A stretch of DNA of 40,148 nt from an uncultured Rikenellaceae bacterium (GTDB lineage Bacteria > Bacteroidota > Bacteroidia > Bacteroidales > Rikenellaceae), in NCBI GenBank assembly GCA_947040435.1, contig CAMRBL010000009.1:1-40148 (forward strand), in the 5' to 3' direction. The notes beneath the pieces were generated by a model. That model made no database searches, was not told the DNA's origin, and worked only from the letters and a program-made list of their open reading frames with translations. Each line of letters begins with the position of its first letter. Within the stretch, counting starts at the first letter, position 1. The translations under genes and the position numbers were made by a program. Shown here in pieces: positions 1-6,335 of this stretch.

Positions 1-100
1 AATCAAACTTTTGTCTAATTTACACCTAGATAATTTAGGGTTTTTCAGTGCCCTCACAAATTTGCACCCCTTTTTTTGTAATTTATGTGTCACATATGAG

Positions 101-1297
101 TTATTTACTTAGCAACTCTTCATCAAAAGCTTTTATAAGTGAAGTATAGGCATAAGAAGAAATGTCTATAATATTACTATTATCTTCAATCTTAACTAAG
201 ATGTTAAATGTTTTTATGTAAATCTCTTTAATATTATTATCATTTAGTTTTGGCAAGAGTTCTTCTATTGTTTTTGCACTCAGTTTTAAGTTGTCTGTCC
301 ACCACCTAATAATAATTGATTTCTGATTATCAAGAACTTTTATCTCAGCTGGAGTATTGGTATGAATTACTTTGAAAGATATCATGTAGGGATCCTTATC
401 TCCAACTTTCATGATTGGAGTGAATTCAAACCATACGTCTGCTTTTAATTTCAACTCCTCTTGGGCTGCTTTTAAAATCTTTGATGAAAAATCTTTATAG
501 GATGTATATTTATTCTCTACATATAACCATTTTCTTAGCCACTCAATTGTACGCTTAAATCCTGATTTATCTCTCCATGAACAACACAGTAAATATAGTT
601 GGATAGAATAGACACTATTCAATTTAAATACAATTTCTTTCGAAAACTGAGTAAATCCATTGTGTACAGATGTTATTGCATTTGCTACATCGGGATCAAA
701 TTCTAATTTTATAGATCGTGCATATTTATCCTTAGGTATCATGGCCTTACATAAGCCCGTAATAACCCAGTTATCCTCTGTGTCAAACTCTATTGTTGTG
801 CCAGCTAGTGCTCTTAGTGCTTGTCGGAGTTCATTGTAACGATCTGTTGTGAGTCCAAAATCTTTATAAGGAATCTCAAGGACTACTTTATCTTTATTTG
901 GTAGATGTTGTACCTTATTCTTTTTATTCGCAAGGTTTATGCGCATTTGGGGTTGTAGTGTACTAATAATTGTACACAACAAACGGTAGTGAATCAATTT
1001 GGATTGATGGCGACTATTGGTAAGAAGCGTAGGTTGCATTAATTGAGTCAATGGCTCACTTATAGGCTCATCTTCGCTGTCAATTATTATATTTGACTTA
1101 AAAAACAGTCCATCTTCTCTTTTAAGCCATCCATCTGCTATAAGATACTTTATTATCTTTTGCTCACTTAACTCACCACTCTTAAATAGCTTCTTATCTT
1201 TGGAAGCATTAGATGCTAGAACCCCAGATTTCTTATACCAGCTACGTTGAGATATGAGAATCTCAAATGCTTTTTGATATGTGATATTTTGATACAT
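101..1297 (-). CDS. rep: Rep_3-family plasmid replication initiator
   Basis: This 398-aa protein looks like a Rep_3 (RepB-type) initiator, the class that binds origin repeats and opens plasmid DNA. Two winged-helix units can be inferred. The first runs over about residues 100-200, with the characteristic IPYKDFGLTTDRYNELRQAL stretch. The second runs over about 240-310, with a recognition-helix region FSSKILKAAQEEL. About 85 extra residues precede the first unit. The ATG start at 1297 lies about 30 bases downstream of a good Bacteroidota promoter (1329-1359). The next genes on the same strand (Bro-N and Cys-rich) have their own, nearly identical promoter. No classical tandem iterons lie directly upstream; the nearest repeat-rich DNA is 5066-5660. 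The family assignment rests on sequence pattern only. Confidence 0.85.
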   Translation of the reverse strand: MYQNITYQKAFEILISQRSWYKKSGVLASNASKDKKLFKSGELSEQKIIKYLIADGWLKREDGLFFKSNIIIDSEDEPISEPLTQLMQPTLLTNSRHQSKLIHYRLLCTIISTLQPQMRINLANKKNKVQHLPNKDKVVLEIPYKDFGLTTDRYNELRQALRALAGTTIEFDTEDNWVITGLCKAMIPKDKYARSIKLEFDPDVANAITSVHNGFTQFSKEIVFKLNSVYSIQLYLLCCSWRDKSGFKRTIEWLRKWLYVENKYTSYKDFSSKILKAAQEELKLKADVWFEFTPIMKVGDKDPYMISFKVIHTNTPAEIKVLDNQKSIIIRWWTDNLKLSAKTIEELLPKLNDNNIKEIYIKTFNILVKIEDNSNIIDISSYAYTSLIKAFDEELLSK

Positions 1298-1326
1298 TTG
1301 AGATTATTTAAAAATTATTTGAATGT

Positions 1327-1368
1327 GACAAAGGTAAAAAAGATTACTCACATAATCAATATATTAAT
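1327..1368 (-). promoter_or_regulatory. Promoter with internal palindrome upstream of rep
   Basis: Read on the minus strand, TTG (1359-1357), a 20-base spacer and TACCTTTG (1336-1329) match the Bacteroidota -33/-7 consensus. The spacer holds an inverted repeat, GATTA (1342-1346), six bases, TAATC (1353-1357), a plausible repressor operator. The 42-base block is repeated at 2643-2684 with three mismatches. Confidence 0.75.
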
Positions 1369-1463
1369 ATTGGGATTATTGCTCAATATGGGTATTTGTT
1401 CTTTCTTCTCGATGTGAGAATATAACTCATTTTTTTATGGTTGTGAAGGACTAAAAGTATCAT

Positions 1464-2288
1464 TTATTTTTTTAGCAATACACCATTCTTTGCATTTAGA
1501 GGGGATACGATTGGCCTCTTTAGTTTTAATTCTAGATCTAAACGAGCATTTTTTGCAATAGAGCCTCCTTCTTGCGCAATTTTCTTGTGTTCGCTTAGGG
1601 TTGATGGATTATTTTCTTCTGAAATCTGAGTTGTTGACAACTCTGCTAACATATTCAATACTAACTCCATATTAGTCATGTTATCTCGGAGATTTTCCTT
1701 TTTCAATCCTTTGAACTGTTTGTATTCTTTTGTTGTTTTTCCAGACCACGTTTTAGATATAATATCTGTAAGGGTTGCAAACTCAACTCCTTCCTTCAAT
1801 CCTCGTGATTTCCACTCATCAGTTAGATCTTTTCTAACCTCAATGGTTTTTAGTCGTTGGTTTATCCAATTGTCTGAATATCCCAATCGCTTATAGTCAA
1901 ACATGGATTGTTCAATAGAGAGTTCAGGATCTTGCATCTGATCTAAACGCTCACTTGCTACTTGCGCCATCCATTGCTTAAGTGGTTCTGCTTTTGGTGA
2001 TGGTACGGACTGAATGAGTCTAAATAGTTGTTCTGTATCAGCAACATCTGTTAGATATTTTTTACCATCGCTAGATGGTAATTTCAGTTGGTGACAATTT
2101 GTCACCGACTCATTTCCTTCTGCTTTTAGTCTTTGTTTCAGCTTATTCCAATATTTTCGACCATCAACACTCTCTGTCAAGACTGAAATAACATCTACAA
2201 TAGAAAAATACCATTTCTCTTGTTCTTCATCCCAAACAGTACGCACTTGAGTGCTTTCAAATAGTTTGATTGATCCTTCTTGTATCAT
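1464..2288 (-). CDS. Bro-N/DinD-like antirepressor-type protein
   Basis: This 274-aa protein begins with a Bro-N-like domain at about residues 8-115. Recognisable features are TVWDEEQEKWYFSIVDVI, WNKLKQRLK and YLTDVADTEQLFRLIQSVPS. A C-terminal half follows that resembles the DinD-like group (MFDYKRLGYSDNWINQRLKT, then EEGGSIAKNAR-type residues near the end). Bro-N domains occur in phage antirepressors and in DNA-damage-inducible proteins of mobile elements and often bind DNA. Here the gene follows the small Cys-rich gene 2299-2619 by 10 bases, so both are probably transcribed from the 2643-2684 promoter, which shares its operator with rep. A regulatory role in replication control is inferred from that sharing only. 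Confidence 0.75.
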   Translation of the reverse strand: MIQEGSIKLFESTQVRTVWDEEQEKWYFSIVDVISVLTESVDGRKYWNKLKQRLKAEGNESVTNCHQLKLPSSDGKKYLTDVADTEQLFRLIQSVPSPKAEPLKQWMAQVASERLDQMQDPELSIEQSMFDYKRLGYSDNWINQRLKTIEVRKDLTDEWKSRGLKEGVEFATLTDIISKTWSGKTTKEYKQFKGLKKENLRDNMTNMELVLNMLAELSTTQISEENNPSTLSEHKKIAQEGGSIAKNARLDLELKLKRPIVSPLNAKNGVLLKK

Positions 2289-2298
2289 AATAATTTGC

Positions 2299-2619
2299 CT
2301 ATTGGGTGATTTGTTTCGTTGATGGTATATCTCTCATTGTTCCTGTGCACACCTTTTTCCCTGTACTGTCTGAAATATATGTTTTATAGGTGTTTTTATA
2401 GCACGCAAGCTCAGCTCTAGTTGTTTTGTCATACACTCTCCACCATGTCCAGTTTGGAAATTTTGTATCTAAAAAATGTAAAAAAGATAGAAGATCACTT
2501 GTGTGGTATTTACCAAATGTACAGCTTTTGCAATCAATTCCAAGTTTACCTATTTTCTTCAAATCAAGACAACTATTACATAAACATTTAAAAATTACTC
2601 GATACTCTTTTTGTGCCAT
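2299..2619 (-). CDS. Small Cys-rich protein of unknown function
   Basis: I do not recognise this 106-aa protein. Its N-terminal third carries five cysteines (C12, C14, C17, C30, C33) in CxCxxC and CxxC arrangements, suggesting a metal-binding knuckle such as zinc. The middle is aromatic-rich (FPNWTWWRVYDK). It is the first gene after the 2643-2684 promoter and is followed after 10 bases by the Bro-N gene, so the two probably form a bicistronic unit. The ATG at 2619 sits about 20 bases from the expected transcription start. A plus-strand reading frame on the opposite strand (2426-2626) has no promoter and is taken as a shadow. Confidence 0.6.
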   Translation of the reverse strand: MAQKEYRVIFKCLCNSCLDLKKIGKLGIDCKSCTFGKYHTSDLLSFLHFLDTKFPNWTWWRVYDKTTRAELACYKNTYKTYISDSTGKKVCTGTMRDIPSTKQITQ

Positions 2620-2642
2620 AATATGAAGTTGTTAATGAATGA

Positions 2643-2684
2643 GACAAAGATAAAAAAGATTACGCAGATAATCAATATATTAAT
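2643..2684 (-). promoter_or_regulatory. Promoter with internal palindrome upstream of the Cys-rich/Bro-N operon
   Basis: On the minus strand TTG (2675-2673), 20 bases and TATCTTTG (2652-2645) form a consensus Bacteroidota promoter. GATTA (2658-2662), six bases, TAATC (2669-2673) is an operator-like inverted repeat in the spacer. The block is 39/42 identical to the rep promoter at 1327-1368. Confidence 0.75.
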
Positions 2685-2742
2685 CACTTATTTTAATTGC
2701 TAGGTTCAATCTAAACCATTTCTTTTTTACGTAATAATAATA

Positions 2743-2750
2743 TACCTTTG
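2743..2750 (+). promoter_or_regulatory. Probable -7 element of the HTH gene
   Basis: TACCTTTG matches the TAnnTTTG -7 consensus and lies 30 bases before the ATG at 2780. I see no clear TTTG -33 element at the expected distance, so this promoter may be weak or activator-dependent. Confidence 0.5.
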
Positions 2751-2779
2751 CATTTAAATAATACCTAAGGAAGTATAAA

Positions 2780-3214
2780 ATGGCAGTTCCAGATAATTTC
2801 AAAAAATCAATTTACTCTATTGAGTTTCAGAAGAGACTTGGCATCGTTGTTAAGGAGAAAAATACAAGTTTAAGACAGATATGTCTGAAGCTCGATCTTT
2901 CTAACTCCTTCTTTGCTGCGCAGAGGGATTTCAATGTTAGAAGTATAGCTAAGTTATGTAATTTGTATCCTGATATAAATGTGAGTTGGTTAATTATGGG
3001 TGAGGGTACTCCTTTCCCTAGTGCTGATACTAATAATGTACTAGCTGAGCCTACAACTAATATTAGTGAGATTGAAAGTATGGTTGAAAAGTTTCTTAAA
3101 ATGATTCAGCAAAAGGATGAGCAAATAAAGAATACTATTGAAAGTAATCAATATGCAATGCAGCTGTTGGAAAATAAAGTCAAAGCTTTAGAGGCTGAGT
3201 TAGCCACAAAATAA
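2780..3214 (+). CDS. HTH transcriptional regulator with C-terminal coiled coil
   Basis: This 144-aa protein has the layout of Bacteroidota phage/plasmid HTH regulators. A helix-turn-helix covers about residues 15-75, including SLRQICLKLDLSNSFF and the frequent family ending INVSWLIMGEGTPFP. A linker and a C-terminal heptad-rich segment (about 95-143, ending LLENKVKALEAELATK) follow and probably form a dimerising coiled coil. It stands alone on the plus strand between the divergent Cys-rich/Bro-N operon and a convergent ribbon-helix-helix-like gene, ending in a shared hairpin. It is the natural candidate to bind the GATTA-N6-TAATC palindromes in the two neighbouring minus-strand promoters, but that is inference. 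Confidence 0.7.
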   Translation: MAVPDNFKKSIYSIEFQKRLGIVVKEKNTSLRQICLKLDLSNSFFAAQRDFNVRSIAKLCNLYPDINVSWLIMGEGTPFPSADTNNVLAEPTTNISEIESMVEKFLKMIQQKDEQIKNTIESNQYAMQLLENKVKALEAELATK

Positions 3215-3219
3215 TAGAC

Positions 3220-3260
3220 TTTGAGACCACTCAGTAATTCTGTCTGTGAGTGGTCTCAAA
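3220..3260. terminator. Bidirectional hairpin between convergent genes
   Basis: TTTGAGACCACTCA (3220-3233) and its exact reverse complement (3247-3260) give a perfect 14-bp stem with a 13-base loop. It starts 6 bases after the HTH stop and ends 3 bases before the stop of the convergent gene 3263-3610. Flanking T-runs are poor on both strands, so termination may rely on the stem alone. Confidence 0.7.
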
Positions 3261-3262
3261 TA

Positions 3263-3610
3263 TTAGTTCAAAGTTAACTGGACTATAAGCGAAATTATAT
3301 CATGAACTGTACGGCCAGAGGCCTTCTTCATATCTTTTAATTTGTCGTATATATCATCTCTAATTAGTAATTGAACTGATTCATCTTTACGAGAAAAAGT
3401 CTCCATTATATCGCTGTTATCTGGATCTATTTGTTGGGGCATTGAAAAATCAAAATTATCGAAACAGCACTCCACCATTTCACATATGTCGAGACTTCCT
3501 TGATTTTCTCTCTTAATTTCTTTGAGTTTGTCAATTACTCCCCTTTCGATATATATTTTCTTCCGATTTATTTTTACTCCTAAAAGTAATGTTTTCATCT
3601 TGTCATCCAT
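3263..3610 (-). CDS. Small protein with two ribbon-helix-helix-like units
   Basis: I do not recognise this 115-aa protein as a named family. Two similar segments stand out: residues about 8-50 (KINRKKIYIERGVIDKLKEI, then a helix) and about 78-115 (VQLLIRDDIYDKLKDMKKAS, then TVHDIISLIVQLTLN). Each has the short strand plus two helices expected of a ribbon-helix-helix DNA-binding fold. Such proteins often act as plasmid partition or copy-control repressors. A 9-bp inverted repeat (3654-3677) just upstream is a plausible autoregulatory site. The start could be M1 (3610) or M5; M1 is used here. Confidence 0.5.
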   Translation of the reverse strand: MDDKMKTLLLGVKINRKKIYIERGVIDKLKEIKRENQGSLDICEMVECCFDNFDFSMPQQIDPDNSDIMETFSRKDESVQLLIRDDIYDKLKDMKKASGRTVHDIISLIVQLTLN

Positions 3611-3653
3611 CTGACACGCTATTTAAATAAGTATAGTTGTTTGAAATACTTTA

Positions 3654-3677
3654 AATTGTAACGCATTTGTTACAATT
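3654..3677. promoter_or_regulatory. Operator-like inverted repeat AATTGTAAC/GTTACAATT
   Basis: AATTGTAAC (3654-3662), six bases, GTTACAATT (3669-3677) is a perfect 9-bp-arm palindrome between the stop of gene 3698-4177 and the start of gene 3263-3610. The core TGTAAC/GTTACA recurs at 5091-5100 and as a second palindrome at 5230-5253, suggesting one DNA-binding protein acting at both places. Confidence 0.5.
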
Positions 3678-3697
3678 GTGTTTTATCTGTACATCAA

Positions 3698-4177
3698 TTA
3701 ATGTTCTGTACTGTTTAATTGCTCATCTACTAATTTTAGGTACATTTCTAAGATCCAATCAACTAATTCAGGCACAGAGCGTGTTCCTCCGGACATAGTA
3801 CGAAGTTCCAATATCTTTTCATAATTACTCATTTTAATTCTAACAGGTTTTGTATTCCTTCTGTCTTTAGACTCCTGTAATAGCTTAATAAAGTCTCCAG
3901 TCATAGATGTATTATTTTCTGACCCCTCCCCTACCCTATCAGCTAATTTTGTTTTGTTTTTTTGCTTCTCTTTAGCTTTACCCTCTTTGGGCGCTTTCGC
4001 TACTGCTTTCAAAGGAGTAGTCTCTACTGGGGTTGTGATTTCCTCTGCATCAGATTGAATCTGATCTAAAAGAGTCGCTTTTGATGATATATTACTAACC
4101 AGTGCGGCTGCGTCATCTGAAAAAAAATCAGATGGAATGTCACTTATCATTGGAAGTTTTCTTTTTGTCTTAGCCAT
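3698..4177 (-). CDS. ParA-partner protein, TraB/DUF3408-like
   Basis: This 159-aa protein directly follows parA with a 3-base gap. The N-terminal 95 residues are low-complexity and charged (Lys-rich KAPKEGKAKEKQKNKTK), probably disordered. The C-terminal 55 residues (KPVRIKMSNYEKILELRTM, then SVPELVDWILEMYLKLV) look like a ribbon-helix-helix domain. In Bacteroides conjugative elements the gene next to the ParA-like traA is a DUF3408/TraB protein with this design. On a replicon with its own initiator the pair may serve as a partition system, this protein being the centromere binder. The assignment rests on position and architecture, not on a strong motif. Confidence 0.6.
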   Translation of the reverse strand: MAKTKRKLPMISDIPSDFFSDDAAALVSNISSKATLLDQIQSDAEEITTPVETTPLKAVAKAPKEGKAKEKQKNKTKLADRVGEGSENNTSMTGDFIKLLQESKDRRNTKPVRIKMSNYEKILELRTMSGGTRSVPELVDWILEMYLKLVDEQLNSTEH

Positions 4178-4180
4178 GTG

Positions 4181-5011
4181 TTATAGTATTTTATTACAGA
4201 TGATTTCTAGTAATGCATTACCCTCAGATTCTTTATAGGTTTTATTATAAATACTTGGTATTAGACTACTCTTAACAATAGGTTGTCTATATACGGCTCT
4301 ATCATCTACATATGCCACTTGATTATCTTCTGTGTGCAGTAATGGTAGATGTATTGCAGTTGCTACAGATAAGATATTTATTAGGCATCTATTTTGGTCT
4401 TTCTCATTAAGTTTTAATTTGTTAAAGAATCCAAAGACACTATTAGTATGTTTGTCCGACAACTTTAAAAAAGTAGTTAACGATGCGATTGCGGGTTTCA
4501 ATGCTTGATCTTCACACTCAATAGGCACAAAAATGTAATCCATATTTTTCATTAGTCCCATTAATTTACCATCTGTAGTAATTGTTCCTACTGTATCAAA
4601 CAGAATTACATCATATCCCATGTTTTCGTAGTCAGGTAATTGGGCAACTACTTCATCCAAGTTATCGTTATTCTTTTTCGTTTTAGGAATTTGAATACTG
4701 AAATTTTCTTTTACAGATGGATATTCGGCATAGGACCTTAAAAAATTTCTCCATAGTGTCTTTTCATCTGGGCTTATCTTTACAGACTCTCCATTCGATG
4801 CTTTATCTACTTTTTCCTTAATAAGTTTTATTTTCTTCAATTCAGATTCTCTTACATCATAACAACTATTTTGTAGAGCGTCGCAATCCAATATTAGAAC
4901 TCGTTGTTTCTTTTCAAAGAATAATTTATTGGCTAGTAGCATTGTGATGGTGCTTTTCCCCCCACCCCCTTTTTGAGATGCAATAGCAATTTTAATAGTT
5001 TTTTTCGTCAT
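4181..5011 (-). CDS. parA: ParA/TraA-type partition ATPase
   Basis: This is a P-loop ATPase of the ParA/MinD superfamily. The deviant Walker A motif KGGGGKST sits at residues 14-21, a Walker A'-like aspartate follows in ILDCDALQNS, and VILFDTVGT matches the Walker B region at about 130. The product is 276 aa. The frame stays open to 5065, but MTKKTIKIAIASQK beginning at 5011 is the typical N-terminus, so the later ATG is chosen. It lies next to a probable DNA-binding partner (3698-4177) and a repeat-rich gene-free region (5066-5660), the usual layout of a plasmid partition locus. The same family is called TraA in Bacteroides conjugative transposons, so a transfer-linked role is possible. Confidence 0.85.
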   Translation of the reverse strand: MTKKTIKIAIASQKGGGGKSTITMLLANKLFFEKKQRVLILDCDALQNSCYDVRESELKKIKLIKEKVDKASNGESVKISPDEKTLWRNFLRSYAEYPSVKENFSIQIPKTKKNNDNLDEVVAQLPDYENMGYDVILFDTVGTITTDGKLMGLMKNMDYIFVPIECEDQALKPAIASLTTFLKLSDKHTNSVFGFFNKLKLNEKDQNRCLINILSVATAIHLPLLHTEDNQVAYVDDRAVYRQPIVKSSLIPSIYNKTYKESEGNALLEIICNKIL

Positions 5012-5229
5012 AATTACGTTGTCTTTATTTAGAATACAAAGATAGTAAATAAAAATCAAAGTCATGTAAAATACTGTAAAAATAATCAGAAATGTAACAG
5101 AACTGAATCAAATTGGTGGCAATACTGAAACAGCAACACAACAAAAGAGTACCTATCTGTAGCCTAAATATAACAAAACTGTTAAGCGAGTATATCAGTA
5201 ATGAAGTATATAAGTAACATATATGTATT

Positions 5230-5253
5230 TTGTTACAATCAAAACTGTAACAA
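5230..5253. promoter_or_regulatory. TTGTTACA/TGTAACAA palindrome
   Basis: TTGTTACA (5230-5237), eight bases, TGTAACAA (5246-5253) is a perfect inverted repeat sharing its half-site with 3654-3677. A single half-site, TGTAACA, occurs at 5093-5099. It lies upstream of the divergent parA and mob units and could be bound by one of the ribbon-helix-helix-like proteins. Confidence 0.45.
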
Positions 5254-5376
5254 TGATGTTATATTTATACATCGATACTGAAGTCTATTTTATTCAGTAT
5301 TGTTGCTTAGGTGTTTCATTTGTGTTCTTATGGCTGAAATACGTGGTGTTTGAGGTGTATTGAATTGTTGAAATTA

Positions 5377-5462
5377 ACCAAGCTATTTGCTTTATCCAAT
5401 AATGAGTGTGAAGTTGATAGGCGTTTCAAAACTCCCTTCTTTCACCTTTCAAATAGCTTGGT
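5377..5462. repeat. 13-bp inverted repeat with 60-base spacer
   Basis: ACCAAGCTATTTG (5377-5389) is exactly reverse-complemented at 5450-5462. The spacer is unremarkable apart from a pyrimidine-rich tract at 5431-5449. It lies within the gene-free control region and may be part of the origin of transfer, a partition site or a recombination site. Confidence 0.5.
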
Positions 5463-5656
5463 AATAGTTTTATAAAATACTGTAATATGATTCAAGAGTG
5501 TTTCAGTATTAGATGCACGTTTGTTTTTTGATGTATTGCACACATTGAAATATGTACTTTTTATATACTATTAATGAATAATACAGTATTTTATTTGTAT
5601 ATTTGTTTATAAATAAAAGCAAGGTGTGTATTTGTGGTACTTTGTGTCTCAAATAC

Positions 5657-5693
5657 TGCGTATATCTACCTTGAAGGTAGGTAGCTATACGCA
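5657..5693. other. oriT: Nested palindrome upstream of mob genes, candidate oriT
   Basis: The outer arms TGCGTATA (5657-5664) and TATACGCA (5686-5693) enclose an inner hairpin, CTACCT-TGA-AGGTAG (5666-5680), followed by a second GTAG. The structure lies about 40 bases before the MobA start and next to the last ATACTG copy. Relaxase target sites usually carry an inverted repeat beside the nick and lie upstream of the mob genes, which fits. It could instead be an operator controlling mobA. Confidence 0.45.
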
Positions 5694-5730
5694 CTCGGAA
5701 TAAATGTATAGATTAATTGTTGGTATTGTT

Positions 5731-6261
5731 ATGAATAAAAATAGTGTCATTAAATTGCGATTAACTGAACAAGAACGTGAGTTATTGTTAAAGGATCAGG
5801 TAGAACATAATTTTTCAAACTTATCTATGTATTTAAGGAGTTTAATATTATCAGAGAGTACAAGTGATAGGGTAGGGAGTGTAGATTTACCTTTCAATGA
5901 TATTGGATTTAAAAGTCATAATTTGAAGATAAGACTATCTGATGAAGATTACTGTAAGATAAAAGGTGGATATGATAAGTTGAAATTTTCAAGCTTGAGT
6001 GCATATATAAGATTTTTAATATTTTCAAAGAGTGTTAATATAGCTTATTCTTCATCTGATGAGGAGTTAACTCGTTCTACTTTGGAGAAAAATCGAAGTT
6101 TAAAAAACCTGAATTTCAATATTGCTAAGATAGGCGTAAATATAAATCAAGTAGTTAAAAGTATCAATTCGAGTAATAACATAACTAATGAAAATGTAAT
6201 TTTTCTTGCAAATAAATTAGATGAGATAAATATATTAATGAAGGAGATACAAAATGAATAA
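5731..6261 (+). CDS. mobA: MobA/MobC-like relaxosome accessory protein with two RHH units
   Basis: This 176-aa protein starts best at the ATG at 5731 (MNKNSVIKLRLTEQE); the frame opens at 5704 but the first nine residues are atypical. Two ribbon-helix-helix-like segments are visible. The first is residues 5-42 (VIKLRLTEQERELLL, then LSMYLRSLIL). The second is 65-99 (LKIRLSDEDYCKI, then LSAYIRFLIF). A MobC-like helix follows at about 123-148 (SLKNLNFNIAKIGVNINQVV), typical of plasmid mobilization accessory proteins. Such proteins bind oriT and help the relaxase nick. It is followed by a 579-aa unknown gene and the relaxase on the same strand. Tandem RHH units in one chain are less usual than the single unit of classical MobA. 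Confidence 0.75.
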   Translation: MNKNSVIKLRLTEQERELLLKDQVEHNFSNLSMYLRSLILSESTSDRVGSVDLPFNDIGFKSHNLKIRLSDEDYCKIKGGYDKLKFSSLSAYIRFLIFSKSVNIAYSSSDEELTRSTLEKNRSLKNLNFNIAKIGVNINQVVKSINSSNNITNENVIFLANKLDEINILMKEIQNE

Positions 6262-6335
6262 AAAGTAGGTTCAAATTAGATATATGTGGTATCTAGTTTG
6301 AATAATTTAATAATACATAATAAAATCCAATCAAA

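Larger units (their letters stand above)
5067..5660. repeat. Dispersed ATACTG motifs in the parA-mob control region
   Basis: This roughly 600-base stretch has no credible gene. It holds eight ATACTG motifs, mostly within A/T-flanked AATACTG(T/A). Forward copies start near 5072, 5122, 5275, 5476 and 5653; inverted copies (CAGTAT) lie near 5295, 5504 and 5584. TAAAATACTGTAA is present identically at 5067-5079 and 5473-5485, and ATAAAATACTGTA occurs inverted at 5582-5594. Two copies form an inverted pair, ATACTGAA/TTCAGTAT (5275-5282, 5293-5300). Looser AACTG versions occur near 5101, 5175 and 5243. Candidates are a centromere for ParA and its partner, Rep-binding iterons or relaxosome sites. 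Confidence 0.6.

Noticed and set aside
84-96. Palindrome TATGTGTCACATA after the rep stop
   Set aside because: Short and without T-run or neighbouring promoter; may be an operator but nothing else supports it.
5509-5694. 61-residue minus-strand frame with basic, Tyr-rich sequence in the control region
   Set aside because: It overlaps the candidate oriT palindrome and several ATACTG motifs, has no promoter or start context, and its composition is that of random AT-rich DNA.
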